Positions 24,260-32,649 of a DNA stretch of 51,532 nucleotides are shown piece after piece. This DNA comes from Candidatus Levybacteria bacterium RIFCSPHIGHO2_01_FULL_41_15 (GTDB taxonomy: Bacteria > Patescibacteriota > Microgenomatia > Levybacterales > UBA12049), in the NCBI GenBank assembly GCA_001782165.1, contig MFNV01000010.1, forward strand, positions 1 to 51,532. The letters run 5' to 3'. Positions within the stretch are counted from its first letter, which is position 1. Every line of letters begins with the position of its first letter. The notes beneath the pieces were generated by a model, which saw only the letters and a program-made list of their open reading frames with translations, was not told the origin of the DNA and did no database searches. The position numbers were made by a program, and so were the translations under genes.

Positions 24260-24796
24260 TCAAATTTCCAGTTCTTCAAAGACGGCCTCGCCTTTTTTGT
24301 CTTTGTGAGATTTATAAAGAATTCCGTTTTGTTCAAGAACCCTTTCTGTAAAAAGGATTCCATTGAGGTGATCCATCTCATGTTGAATAATTGTGGCCAA
24401 GAATCCTTTAAATTCTTTTGTATGGAGCTTACCTTTTTCATCAGAAAAGGAGAGAGTTATAAAATTTTTCCTCTTTACCTCTCCCCAAATATTCGGAAGA
24501 GAAAGGCATCCTTCAAGCCGCTTGCGGGGACTCTTTCTTGTTTCCATTTTCGAAACTTCACCACCCTCATCTGATATTTGAGGATTTATAAAAACCCTAA
24601 TAGAGGATTTTGGAGCCGGTTTTATTATGAAAATCGACTGCGGAATTTCGACCTGAGGTGCGGCAAGACCCACGCCCTCAGGATCTTTGGCTGAAAGTAA
24701 AGTTTTTTTCATCCCCTCAAGAAGCTTCTTGTCTGTCTTCTTGACAGGTTTTGCTTTTTGAGAAAGGATGGAATTCGGCGCTATAATAATTTTCAT
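24260..24796 (-). CDS. def: Peptide deformylase
   Basis: 178 residues. All three motifs are intact: GVGLAAPQ (41-48), EGCLS (95-99) with the metal Cys, and HEMDH (139-143) with the two metal His and catalytic Glu. It removes the N-formyl group from nascent proteins, downstream of the Fmt reaction. A charged insertion (KMETRKSPRKR) precedes the EGCLS motif. It is followed by fmt in the usual def-fmt pairing. Confidence 0.95.
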   Translation of the reverse strand: MKIIIAPNSILSQKAKPVKKTDKKLLEGMKKTLLSAKDPEGVGLAAPQVEIPQSIFIIKPAPKSSIRVFINPQISDEGGEVSKMETRKSPRKRLEGCLSLPNIWGEVKRKNFITLSFSDEKGKLHTKEFKGFLATIIQHEMDHLNGILFTERVLEQNGILYKSHKDKKGEAVFEELEI

Positions 24797-24837
24797 TCAA
24801 GAAATTATAGCACGCAGGGGTTCAAAATAGAAGGCAA

Positions 24838-25536
24838 TCAATTTGTAAATGAGAGGGTATCAACTATTTGTTCAAACAATTGTTTTTCTTCTGCAAAATA
24901 ATCCTTTAAAGTTATGAGTTCTACCATATACTCCTTTTCACCATTTCGAACTACATAGGCGAATAATTTGCGGTCACCTGCTAAATCGTATCCGCCTGAA
25001 ATAGTTGCCGTGATTGCGATCGTAGGTTGTCCTGCAATATTTCTTCCTTCTCCTAGTATTTCTGATTCTCCGACTCGATCTGGAATTGAATTTGCTGCTT
25101 CTTGGGCGTAGTCATTAAGAGGTCGGTTAGGGGTGGTTCTGTCTCTTACTGTAACATATGTGTAATGATTTAAAAATAAAAATTTTCTAAATCTTGCAGC
25201 ATCAAGATCTTCGTATGAGTCGTCATACTCAAAGTCCTGCGGAAGATTCATTGACCAGCCTTCAACTGATTTTTGTTTTTTCCATCCCTCCTGAGGTTCG
25301 GGGCCGGGTTCTGTTTGGGGAGGGGTTTCTGCTGGTGTTTGAGCCGGAGGATTTGTCGGGGGCTCATTTTGACCGGGGTTAGTCGGGGTTCCATTCCCTC
25401 GATTTAAGATGGGATTTGAGACGGTTACTCCTGGTTTCTTTTCCGAAGCGCATCCGACCGTGGCAGCTGCTACAAATCCGCCAAACGCCATTATAAGTTG
25501 TCTTCTTCCGATTCTATTCTCTCTAGGATTATTCAT
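24838..25536 (-). CDS. Tat-type lipoprotein with PsbP-like domain
   Basis: 232 residues from the ATG at 25536; the frame extends upstream but overlaps the promoter. The N-terminus has twin arginines (GRRQLIMAFGG) and a lipobox ending ATVGC, so it is probably exported by Tat and lipidated. A Pro/Thr/Glu linker (~residues 40-85) leads to a compact beta domain (GWSMNLPQDFEYDD ... IVDTLSF) of the PsbP/Mog1-like type found in many extracytoplasmic proteins. First of two neighbouring lipoproteins with this layout; function unknown. Confidence 0.7.
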   Translation of the reverse strand: MNNPRENRIGRRQLIMAFGGFVAAATVGCASEKKPGVTVSNPILNRGNGTPTNPGQNEPPTNPPAQTPAETPPQTEPGPEPQEGWKKQKSVEGWSMNLPQDFEYDDSYEDLDAARFRKFLFLNHYTYVTVRDRTTPNRPLNDYAQEAANSIPDRVGESEILGEGRNIAGQPTIAITATISGGYDLAGDRKLFAYVVRNGEKEYMVELITLKDYFAEEKQLFEQIVDTLSFTN

Positions 25537-25544
25537 GTTTCTGG

Positions 25545-25573
25545 AATATAACAAAAGCAAATTTAAAAATCAA
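25545..25573 (-). promoter_or_regulatory. Leaderless promoter deciding the start at 25536
   Basis: Minus strand TTGATT, 17-nt spacer, TATATT, 8 nt, ATG. Confidence 0.7.
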
Positions 25574-25581
25574 TAGGCATT

Positions 25582-26196
25582 TCAATCGGTAAATCTAAAT
25601 GAATCTACCATTTTCTGGAAAACAGGAAGCAGGTCTTGAAAATCGGTTTGTGGTGCCGAGAATGTAATGCTCCAAGCTTCTCCGCCTTTTATAAAAACAT
25701 AATAGAATTTTTCATTTTTGGTGCCATCGAAATCAAATTTATGGCGGAATGTCCATGCGGGGACTCCGTCAACTTCAGCTCCTTGGGACTCATAGACTTT
25801 TGCAGAAGGGTCATCTGACTTTTTAATAGTTTTTTCAATTTTATCAACGACTTGGTTTTTGTACTGCTCTAAAGTCATTCCAAAATCAATAGGAGTTACC
25901 CTTATAAGAACTTGACCGCTTCCGATAAATTCATCGTAATTATCTGCATTTTTTTCGATTGTGGAAATATGTAGGGCCTGCCAATCGGAAGGATAAGAGA
26001 TTTGGTAAGGGTAGTCATCTGATCTAAAGTTCGTCCATCGAGAGGTCTGAATTTCGGTTTCGATCGGGGTATTTACCCCATTTGTATTTGAATCATTGCC
26101 ACATCCCAAAAAAACTGCTGTAAGTAGTCCGCCTCCAAGTTTTGCCCCATTAAATATAAGATTTCTCCGCGTTGATCTTCTTTCCAGAAAAGACAT
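25582..26196 (-). CDS. Tat-type lipoprotein with PsbP-like domain
   Basis: 204 residues. STRRNLIFNG and a hydrophobic run ending AVFLGC give a twin-arginine lipoprotein signal. The C-terminal domain (YQISYPSDWQAL ... FQKMVDSFRF) is a PsbP-like fold, related in layout to the preceding lipoprotein and to the protein at 41985. It has its own leaderless promoter, so the two lipoproteins are separately transcribed paralogues rather than one operon. Confidence 0.7.
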   Translation of the reverse strand: MSFLERRSTRRNLIFNGAKLGGGLLTAVFLGCGNDSNTNGVNTPIETEIQTSRWTNFRSDDYPYQISYPSDWQALHISTIEKNADNYDEFIGSGQVLIRVTPIDFGMTLEQYKNQVVDKIEKTIKKSDDPSAKVYESQGAEVDGVPAWTFRHKFDFDGTKNEKFYYVFIKGGEAWSITFSAPQTDFQDLLPVFQKMVDSFRFTD

Positions 26197-26202
26197 CCTG
26201 CA

Positions 26203-26231
26203 AATATATCAGAAGGTATATCAAAAATCAA
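26203..26231 (-). promoter_or_regulatory. Leaderless promoter of the second Tat lipoprotein
   Basis: Minus strand TTGATT, 17-nt spacer, TATATT, 6 nt, ATG at 26196. Nearly identical in form to the promoter at 25545. Confidence 0.7.
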
Positions 26232-26248
26232 TAACTTTGAAGATTTAT

Positions 26249-27613
26249 CTAATACACAGAGGTGATGGGAAGAAAAGAAGCAAACATTTGATCTATGTAC
26301 TCATCAAGCGATTCATCTTTCCCCACATAAGATAAATTAAAAATAACTCCATCTACTCTTACATAAACTATAAATTCTTTAATTCTGTATTCTTTGCTTG
26401 GTCCGATCCAGCCTTCAATAGTTTTTGCAGGGAAATAATCCCATACTTTTGTCTCACTTACTACAGAAACATTTGCGTCTCCTGCTTTTAAATTATTTAC
26501 CTCAAGATTTACATAGGAATCAAAGTCATCTATCGGCCTGTCAAGATGAACTCTTCCTACTTTAAATAAGTCATTTGTGTCCGAAGATTTTTTGTTGTCG
26601 AATTTATCATAATCAAATCCTTCAAAATCTTCACTTTCTGGCGGAGAAAATATATTTGAAGGATATTCTATATAGTAATATTTTTTATAAGTACTGTATT
26701 CTATCCATCCGGGGTCAAAGGGAGTTTCCAAAGGAGAAGCTTTTCCCTCAGTCGGGCAGCCGATGATAAGATTTTTCGAACCGCAAAGTTTTCCATCGGT
26801 AAATCTTGGGTCATTAATATTGGGATAGTATTCTCGGGGCCCGCTTATATCAAATCCGTCAATGGAAATGTCATTTTCATCAAAGATTCTAAAATGGACA
26901 TGAATCCATTCTGGTTGAGGATTTTTGTCTTCGTCTAAAACTCCGGTTGCGCCTGCCATTCCAATGAAATCTCCTCTTTTTACCTCCTCTGGTATCCCTC
27001 CGCAATCTGGCATGCCCTCCTTGATGGACTGAAGATGTCCGTAATAAGTATAAATTGTAATTTCTCTTACCATATGTTGTATCATAACCGCTTCTCCCTG
27101 TTTGTCTTCAGGATTTGCGCAAGCTTTTCCGTCTGCGGCAGCCAAAACAGGAAAAGTCTCCCAAGTGCTTGAATCATTCAGCTTGCCTTTTATAATATCC
27201 AATGCATGATGTGTCGGATTGGGACCTGTCCATGCTTGCTGAATCCTCATGTTGGGATCAGGAGGAAAAGGGAGATCAAGAAGATCTATGCTATGATCAA
27301 TTTCAGGATTTGAAATTCCAGGTGTTTCCAAAGGAGAATGTAGGGGATTTGGATTTTCTTGAGAACCTCCGTCCGGCTCGATTGGACATCCTGTAAATGC
27401 AATAGCGGCTATAAGAGGAGCAAGGGGGAGAATAGCTCTTTTGGGCAAACGGCCAAATATCCCATTGAGAAACCTTCCAAGACGGCTTTCTTTTCTGACA
27501 ACAACAAGGTCATCTCTTAAAACTTTATCAGCGTCGGGTAATGGCTTGAAATATTCAATTTCCTCGGGGGTTGGGCCTATGACTCCAGAATTCTCTGCCC
27601 TCTCATTTCTCAT
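26249..27613 (-). CDS. M23-type lipoprotein peptidase with C-terminal PsbP-like domain
   Basis: 454 residues. An unusually long cytoplasmic N-terminus (~58 residues) precedes a membrane segment with a lipobox ending FTGC (Cys 76). The LytM/M23 zinc motifs are HHALD (H135-D139) and HVH (238-240), with YGHLQSI between them, so peptidoglycan endopeptidase activity is plausible. The last ~130 residues (YYYIEYPSNIF ... MFASFLPI) form a PsbP-like domain as in the neighbouring lipoproteins. The start lies 8 nt after the stop of the large ligase-like gene, so it is likely co-transcribed with it. Confidence 0.78.
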   Translation of the reverse strand: MRNERAENSGVIGPTPEEIEYFKPLPDADKVLRDDLVVVRKESRLGRFLNGIFGRLPKRAILPLAPLIAAIAFTGCPIEPDGGSQENPNPLHSPLETPGISNPEIDHSIDLLDLPFPPDPNMRIQQAWTGPNPTHHALDIIKGKLNDSSTWETFPVLAAADGKACANPEDKQGEAVMIQHMVREITIYTYYGHLQSIKEGMPDCGGIPEEVKRGDFIGMAGATGVLDEDKNPQPEWIHVHFRIFDENDISIDGFDISGPREYYPNINDPRFTDGKLCGSKNLIIGCPTEGKASPLETPFDPGWIEYSTYKKYYYIEYPSNIFSPPESEDFEGFDYDKFDNKKSSDTNDLFKVGRVHLDRPIDDFDSYVNLEVNNLKAGDANVSVVSETKVWDYFPAKTIEGWIGPSKEYRIKEFIVYVRVDGVIFNLSYVGKDESLDEYIDQMFASFLPITSVY

Positions 27614-27621
27614 ACTTTAAA

Positions 27622-29994
27622 TTACTTTTTCTCGATGGTTTTGAGGGCTTCTTTTGCCTGGGCATCGGAAGATGAGATTTTATCTAAAATATAATTCATT
27701 TGATCTATTGATTTTTTAAGAAATTCTTTGTCGACAATATTCCCATTTTTGCCCTGCGCTTTTTGGTTATAAAAAAGCCCTAGGGCATATCGTGCGTCTC
27801 TGTAATCGGGTTTCATCCAGACTGTTCTCTCAAGCGCGGCGATGGCGCTGTCTATATTTCCGCTTTGTCCCTCAATAACGCCTAGGTTATAATTAATGCT
27901 TGCATCATTTGGAGAAAGGGCTTGTGCCTTTCTTGCCGCATCAAGAGCTTGAGGTAGCATAGAGGGATCAACCTGTGAAAGAGTGTAAAAAATTCTAATT
28001 CTAGTTTTTAAGAAGACAAAATTTTTAGGATACGAAGAGACCAAATTCGTATTTATTGAGATAGCTTCCTGGGAAAGATTTGAAGCAAGCTGGGCAGCTT
28101 GAGTTCCTGTCTGTGCATCTTTTTGGGAAAGAAGCGCAGCCGCATTCGCGGCGTTATTTATAGAATATTCGTCTCTAAAGACCGGCTCGCCCGGCCGAAG
28201 TGCCACAGCCTTTTGAAGATAGGGGAAAGCGTCCTGATAATATCCAACCCGGTCCAGGTTTGCTCCGTAAGCGTACGCCTTATCAGCATTCCAGTAAATT
28301 ATAAGATTGAAGATCAGGTAGAACGAAATTACTATGGTTACCAGAATTCCTGCCCATTGGAAAGGAGAAACCTGAAAATCTCTCAGGCTTTGAGGTTTTA
28401 GTCCCAACGTTTTAGGAATTTCAAAAACTTTTTGGTTGTCTATTAATTTCAAAAGAGAAAGAACAAAGGCGGGGATTAGGAAAAGATAAATATTTACTAT
28501 TACTACGGAAAAACCAAAGAAATTGGTTATTGAAATCGAGATATAAGAGGCAAGAAGACCCAGGACAATTAGGACATTTGACGATTGCCTTTGATCTATT
28601 AGGTTACGTATTGATATATAAAGGAAGTATCCAAGCATCAAAAGATAAGAGGAAAAACCAAGAACTCCCGAAGTCGCAAGGAGGTTTAGGAATTCATTGT
28701 GCGCTTTGTTGTAAAGAAAGTTCCATTCAGAAGTTAGATTGTGGGCCGGAAATTTATATTTATAATAGGCAAAAGCAAAGGTCTCAACTCCGGTTCCGAA
28801 GATCGGATTGTTTTTAAAGGCCTCAATCGCGCCTTTCCATACCAGAAGTCTTATCCTGGATGAATCCGTTCCGCCCAACTCTCCTAAGTGTTGGGGAGCA
28901 GGTTTGTTAACCTCTGTTTTGGCAGGAGGCGGAGGGGGAGAAAATTTTCCCCTTAAGCCATCATATGTCAGGGGTTTAAGAATTCCGAATGGCTGTCCTA
29001 TGAAAAAGGTGATGACAAAAATTATTATTAAAAAAACAGCCGGGATAGAAGACTGTATGCTTTTCCTTTGTAAATATAGGAAGGAAAGAAAGAGAAAGGC
29101 AAGAGTGATCCAAACAGCAAGAATTCCTGACCGAGATCTGGTATACAAAAGATCAATATAAAACAATATAAAAGATAAAAAATAAAAGGTAAAAATGGGT
29201 TTAACTTTTGATGGAACCGCGAATTTGTATTTTAAAATCCGAATTTGTTTGTTCAGATGGTCTTTTATTGAGATGACAAACATCGTAAGTGAGATCGGAA
29301 TAAGTATTGCAAGATAGGCAGAGAGCCAGTCGGGTTGTCCTAGGGTTGAGAAGATTCGAACTCTCGGCTGAAAATCTGCGGCCCAGCAGGAGACATCAAG
29401 ATTTCCGCGGAAAAGAAAACAGGTAGGATCATAGCCAAAGTGAGACGGAAGTCCCCAGAGCGAGACAATAAATCCGGTGATGAGACTGATATTTAAAACA
29501 CGTTTTACGGTGTGGGTGGCGGTATGACTGCTCGTATTGGTATCGTTTTCGTTTCTGTCGTACGTTTGACTACGACCCTTTACCATACCGGTTGCGAAAC
29601 CCTTTACCGATTGACCAAGCTGGGTGAAATTGTTGACAAATGCGTAATAGAGAAAAATATAAAGGATGGTTGAAAGAAGCCCGCCGTTGAAACGGGTGTA
29701 ATAGCCCCAAATCGAAACATGCCTGTCCCATGAGAAAATTGTCGATAGGATTTGAGAGGCAAAAAAAAGTAAAATCGGAATATCAAGGGGCGTTTTCTGA
29801 ATTTTAATTTGCCCCTCAAGAATAGATTTTATAGCCCACGAGGCAGCAATTACTATCCCAAGTCCGAAAGCCACCCACATTTTATTGAATTCAAAAAGCT
29901 CTGATGTGTCTCCGACTACTACAAGAGGGACAAGAAGGAAGAGAGCGTAGAAAGAAAACTCAATAATGCGACTGCAAATGTTGATTAACTTCAT
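27622..29994 (-). CDS. O-antigen ligase-like membrane protein with TPR tail
   Basis: 790 residues. About 12 transmembrane segments contain the Wzy_C/WaaL-type periplasmic region (SSRIRLLVWKGAIEAFKNNP, FGTGVETFAFAYYKY, AHNEFLNLLATSGVLG). The C-terminal ~230 residues are tetratricopeptide repeats (NYNLGVIEGQSGNIDSAIAA, ARYALGLFYN). It probably polymerises or ligates surface glycans, or O-glycosylates proteins such as the repeat adhesins. A hydrophilic insertion (GMVKGRSQTYDRNENDTNTS) sits between two membrane segments and looks like absorbed repeat DNA. Confidence 0.82.
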   Translation of the reverse strand: MKLINICSRIIEFSFYALFLLVPLVVVGDTSELFEFNKMWVAFGLGIVIAASWAIKSILEGQIKIQKTPLDIPILLFFASQILSTIFSWDRHVSIWGYYTRFNGGLLSTILYIFLYYAFVNNFTQLGQSVKGFATGMVKGRSQTYDRNENDTNTSSHTATHTVKRVLNISLITGFIVSLWGLPSHFGYDPTCFLFRGNLDVSCWAADFQPRVRIFSTLGQPDWLSAYLAILIPISLTMFVISIKDHLNKQIRILKYKFAVPSKVKPIFTFYFLSFILFYIDLLYTRSRSGILAVWITLAFLFLSFLYLQRKSIQSSIPAVFLIIIFVITFFIGQPFGILKPLTYDGLRGKFSPPPPPAKTEVNKPAPQHLGELGGTDSSRIRLLVWKGAIEAFKNNPIFGTGVETFAFAYYKYKFPAHNLTSEWNFLYNKAHNEFLNLLATSGVLGFSSYLLMLGYFLYISIRNLIDQRQSSNVLIVLGLLASYISISITNFFGFSVVIVNIYLFLIPAFVLSLLKLIDNQKVFEIPKTLGLKPQSLRDFQVSPFQWAGILVTIVISFYLIFNLIIYWNADKAYAYGANLDRVGYYQDAFPYLQKAVALRPGEPVFRDEYSINNAANAAALLSQKDAQTGTQAAQLASNLSQEAISINTNLVSSYPKNFVFLKTRIRIFYTLSQVDPSMLPQALDAARKAQALSPNDASINYNLGVIEGQSGNIDSAIAALERTVWMKPDYRDARYALGLFYNQKAQGKNGNIVDKEFLKKSIDQMNYILDKISSSDAQAKEALKTIEKK

Positions 29995-30002
29995 TTTATG
30001 AT

Positions 30003-30135
30003 TTTAATAAATTCTAAGCTCAAAATCTCAAATTCCAAATAATATCTAAATTCAAATTTCTAAATTCAAAAACATTTTTTAGTGCTTGGGATTTATTTGT
30101 AATTTGTTATTTTGAATTTGTAATTTCTTTAGATT
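30003..30135. repeat. Dispersed AT-rich element before the ligase gene
   Basis: The left end aaattctaagctc and the right part tagtgcttgggattt are inverted counterparts; the middle has the family core ccaaataatatctaaattc. It lies just upstream of the large membrane protein gene. Confidence 0.7.
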
Positions 30136-30159
30136 AGCATATCGGAAATCTTTGGGCAA

Positions 30160-30205
30160 GACCTGCCTTGCTCGCCTCGCTGCGAAGCGGGGCGGCATGC
30201 AGGGA
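30160..30205. repeat. GC-rich palindromic cluster
   Basis: CCTGC..GCAGG and GCCTCGC-t-GCGAAG type inverted motifs, akin to the ones near 8483-8545. It sits downstream of the toxin gene and could act as its terminator. Confidence 0.45.
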
Positions 30206-30212
30206 GGAGTTT

Positions 30213-30470
30213 CTATTTATAAATCGAATGGGTTCCGACCGAATGAAACCATATAATGTCTTTCTCTGCAAATTCGAAAATAATTCTATGCTGATAATCT
30301 ATAGAAAATGAATAGTAATCTTTTAGTTTTCCCGTAAGCTTATGTGTTTTAAGTCTTGGATCGTGTGGGTTTTTGCGAAAAATTTTTTCTCTCTTCTCGG
30401 CGGCAAGTTTTATTTTAAGAGGTAATCGCTTATATTCCTTAGCAAATTTACTAGAATAGTAGATTTTCAT
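30213..30470 (-). CDS. RelE/ParE-superfamily toxin (YafQ/YoeB-like)
   Basis: 85 residues. The layout is typical: KIYYSSKFAKEYKRLP helix, a basic middle (KTHKLTGKLKDYYSFSID), then YQHRIIFEF and a C-terminal HSVGTHSIYK with the conserved His-x-x-x-Tyr end of mRNA interferases. It most likely cleaves ribosome-bound mRNA. It follows an RHH-type antitoxin gene by 8 nt. Confidence 0.88.
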   Translation of the reverse strand: MKIYYSSKFAKEYKRLPLKIKLAAEKREKIFRKNPHDPRLKTHKLTGKLKDYYSFSIDYQHRIIFEFAEKDIIWFHSVGTHSIYK

Positions 30471-30478
30471 TCACTAAA

Positions 30479-30694
30479 TTAACGAAGAGAGGAAAGGGAT
30501 TTGAGAAGTTTTCCTTTGCCCATCTTAAGTTCTTGTCTGCTTTTTTCAAGTTCTTTTGCCAAATTTCCCTCATGCCAAAGACGGAGTAAATGTCTAAAAA
30601 ATTCACTTTTGCTAGCATATTTACCCTTGGCAACTTCATTTTCTACAATAGAAGTTAGTTGATGCGGTAATGAAATGTTTATAACAGTTCTCAT
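30479..30694 (-). CDS. Ribbon-helix-helix antitoxin (ParD/CopG type)
   Basis: 71 residues from the ATG at 30694 (MRTVINISLPHQL); an upstream in-frame ATG overlaps the -10 box and is rejected. The N-terminal ribbon (TVINISLP) and helices (SIVENEVAKGKYASKSEFFRHLL) form the DNA-binding dimer, and the C-terminal tail (ELEKSRQELKMGKGKLLKSL) wraps the toxin. It should repress its own promoter through the inverted repeat at 30694-30712. Confidence 0.85.
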   Translation of the reverse strand: MRTVINISLPHQLTSIVENEVAKGKYASKSEFFRHLLRLWHEGNLAKELEKSRQELKMGKGKLLKSLSSLR

Positions 30695-30712
30695 GTAACA
30701 CATTGTATTACA
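30694..30712. promoter_or_regulatory. Autoregulatory operator of the antitoxin (predicted)
   Basis: TGTAACACAtTGTATTACA, 9-bp arms with one mismatch, covering the -10 box and start codon. Well placed for repression by the RHH antitoxin. Confidence 0.6.
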
Positions 30713-30731
30713 GGTTTATGTTTTTTGTCAA
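30702..30731 (-). promoter_or_regulatory. Leaderless promoter of the toxin-antitoxin pair
   Basis: Minus strand TTGACA, 18-nt spacer, TACAAT, 7 nt, ATG. Confidence 0.75.
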
Positions 30732-30740
30732 GTGCACTCT

Positions 30741-30752
30741 TATACTAGTATA
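30741..30752. promoter_or_regulatory. TrpR-like operator, site 3
   Basis: TATACTAGTATA, a 12-bp palindrome 10 bp upstream of the toxin-antitoxin -35 box. It matches the core of the palindromes around the TrpR-family gene at 42820. Confidence 0.5.
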
Positions 30753-31019
30753 TTGGTAAACATGGGGAATAAGAAGTTTTAAAAGCAGAAGATAAAAATA
30801 TCAGACTAAAGAAGTATCGAACGAAAGTTGGGAAGGGCAAGAAGAATAAAGCTATTTGAGGGCATCTTCGAGGTTCAACCTTGATAAGGTTTTTGAAAAG
30901 GTTAATTAACAGATTGGTGAAATTCTGTCTCGTACAGCATTACGCTATAGCGTAGGTTTGTAACAAGAACAAAACACATTTAATATGTTACTACTATATT
31001 TTGAGTCGAATCTCAAAAA
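30753..31019. other. Gap with no recognised gene
   Basis: Between the toxin-antitoxin promoter and the end of the next gene I see only AT-rich, stop-dense sequence and a short GCTATAGC palindrome near 30947. No tRNA, terminator or ORF could be supported. Confidence 0.5.
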
Positions 31020-32456
31020 TCAGGGGCGGGGAGGAAGGCTTTGTACAAAACTTCTCAATTTACCCATATGCTCAGTCTGCTCAACAACCCTTTGTACAGG
31101 AGTTTCCGAGGCAGCGACATTTTCCTGAATGACTTCCTGCACTCTTTCTGCCGTTTGAGGATCTGTCAGATCGAGATCTGATACTTCTCCAAAACCTTTT
31201 TCTTTTTCACCGAAATTAACCCACGAAATACCCCCATCCTTATTTGATACTGTAAAAGTTAATCTGCGTGTTGATCGTCCGTATCCCTCCGATTCGGGCC
31301 TAGAAAAAACAGGGTATGCAATTCTTTTAGAGATAACTTCTTTAAATCCACTTACGTCTCTGGGTCTTATTTCTTTTACTCCATCTCTTGTAAAGACAAG
31401 GAATCTTGATGCTTCCACTTCCCCTTCGAGGCTATAAGATTGGGGAAGGACAATAGCTCTTGTATCATCTGTTAATGCGCCATGCTTACTTTCTGATCCA
31501 AAAACTGCACCGATTCTTCGTTTCTCAAGATCATTCAAAAGCTTTAATCCCATTTCCAGTAATCCGTTATTTGCTTCCTCCAGAGTTTTTGGTTCTGACG
31601 ATTGAGTTTGGTCGCCTACGTCCATGGTTATCTCAGAAACTTCCGAAGGCAAACCTGTTTGATTATTAACATCATCCGATGGGGGAGCTACTCCGAGATC
31701 TTCCGGTTTTGGTACTTGTTCTTCTGCTTGCATAGCTACTTTTAATGTGTCAGAATTTTCCTCTCTTGTCAAGCCCAAATTTGAGTCTTGGCCGCCGTAT
31801 AATTGCTCGTCCTGTGCGTCTTGGATACTTGCTTTAATAACTTCGCCGACCAAATTGATATCAGGAGCTGCTTCTTCAACTTTTACTGTGTGGCCTTTTT
31901 CTCCCAGACGTATGAAACGCCCGTCATAGCCTGCATTTTGGGAAAATTTATCCGGGTTTCTTACGGCAGAAGCAATTGCATCTGTCATAATACTTGTGCC
32001 ATCATCTCTTAGAACTCTCGGTCCGTCTACTGTCAGCACAATCCATTCAACTTCACCGCTTCCATAGGATCCTTTTCCGGGAATGATATTTCTGTGTCTT
32101 AAGATCAAAGCTCTTAAGTCTTGTCCTGTTTCTCTGTTTTTTTGCCCAAATTTTGCAATTCCTGAAACACCTCCTAAGTCATCCAGGACGGATGACCAAT
32201 TCTGTTTTTCCGGAGGAGTTTGAGTTTGCGACTCTGTAAAAAGAGAACGAACTTGATCAAACTCCGAGAGAGGGCTTGTTATTTCTTCTGGTTTATCAGC
32301 AATATCTTCTTTGACTCCAATGGTTGCCTCCTGAAAAATCTTATCACCTTTATTACCTTTAAGTCTTGATGCTAAAGCCCTGAAAGGATTTGGAATCTTA
32401 ATTCTTGGTTTCTGCGGAACTGCAACTGCTTCTGCTGTTTGCGCAAATTCTGCCAT
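31020..32456 (-). CDS. Large hypothetical protein with internal duplication
   Basis: 478 residues from the ATG at 32456 (MAEFAQTAEAVAVPQKP), the start fixed by a leaderless promoter. No signal peptide. Two regions of about 100 residues resemble each other: RALILRH ... VLTVDGPRVLRDDG ... IASAVRNP near the N-terminal third, and RAIVLPQ ... VFTRDGVKEIRPRD ... ISKRIAYP in the C-terminal half. They are separated by an acidic, disordered linker (Glu/Pro/Ser/Gln-rich). No family recognised. The layout suggests a two-domain scaffold of a beta-rich module. Confidence 0.6.
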   Translation of the reverse strand: MAEFAQTAEAVAVPQKPRIKIPNPFRALASRLKGNKGDKIFQEATIGVKEDIADKPEEITSPLSEFDQVRSLFTESQTQTPPEKQNWSSVLDDLGGVSGIAKFGQKNRETGQDLRALILRHRNIIPGKGSYGSGEVEWIVLTVDGPRVLRDDGTSIMTDAIASAVRNPDKFSQNAGYDGRFIRLGEKGHTVKVEEAAPDINLVGEVIKASIQDAQDEQLYGGQDSNLGLTREENSDTLKVAMQAEEQVPKPEDLGVAPPSDDVNNQTGLPSEVSEITMDVGDQTQSSEPKTLEEANNGLLEMGLKLLNDLEKRRIGAVFGSESKHGALTDDTRAIVLPQSYSLEGEVEASRFLVFTRDGVKEIRPRDVSGFKEVISKRIAYPVFSRPESEGYGRSTRRLTFTVSNKDGGISWVNFGEKEKGFGEVSDLDLTDPQTAERVQEVIQENVAASETPVQRVVEQTEHMGKLRSFVQSLPPRP

Positions 32457-32464
32457 ACAGCTTA

Positions 32465-32493
32465 AATATCCCACATAGAAAAATCTTTTTCAA
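32465..32493 (-). promoter_or_regulatory. Leaderless promoter deciding the start at 32456
   Basis: Minus strand TTGAAA, 17-nt spacer, GATATT, 8 nt, ATG. Confidence 0.6.
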
Positions 32494-32519
32494 GATGCTA
32501 TTATAAATTAACCTAATTT

Positions 32520-32640
32520 ATAAAAATTACAAATTCAAAATTACAAATTTCAAATAATATTTAAATTCAAAACAGTTTTTGGATATTGAAATTTATAAAA
32601 TTGTAATTTATTTAGGATTTGATGCTTTGAATTTGTGATT
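32520..32640. repeat. Dispersed AT-rich element before mreB
   Basis: Core aaatttcaaataatatttaa, then aaaacagtttttggatattg and a right end tttaggatttgatgctttga. The core and the aaaacagttt motif match the copy inside the 16S gene. Confidence 0.75.
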
Positions 32641-32649
32641 TGAATATTT

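Noticed and set aside
25537-25560. Longer start for the lipoprotein at 25536
   Set aside because: The extra codons cover the -10 box; the twin-arginine signal begins properly only from 25536.
27202-29161. Several plus-strand ORFs of 60-120 codons
   Set aside because: All are antisense shadows of the M23 and ligase-like genes.
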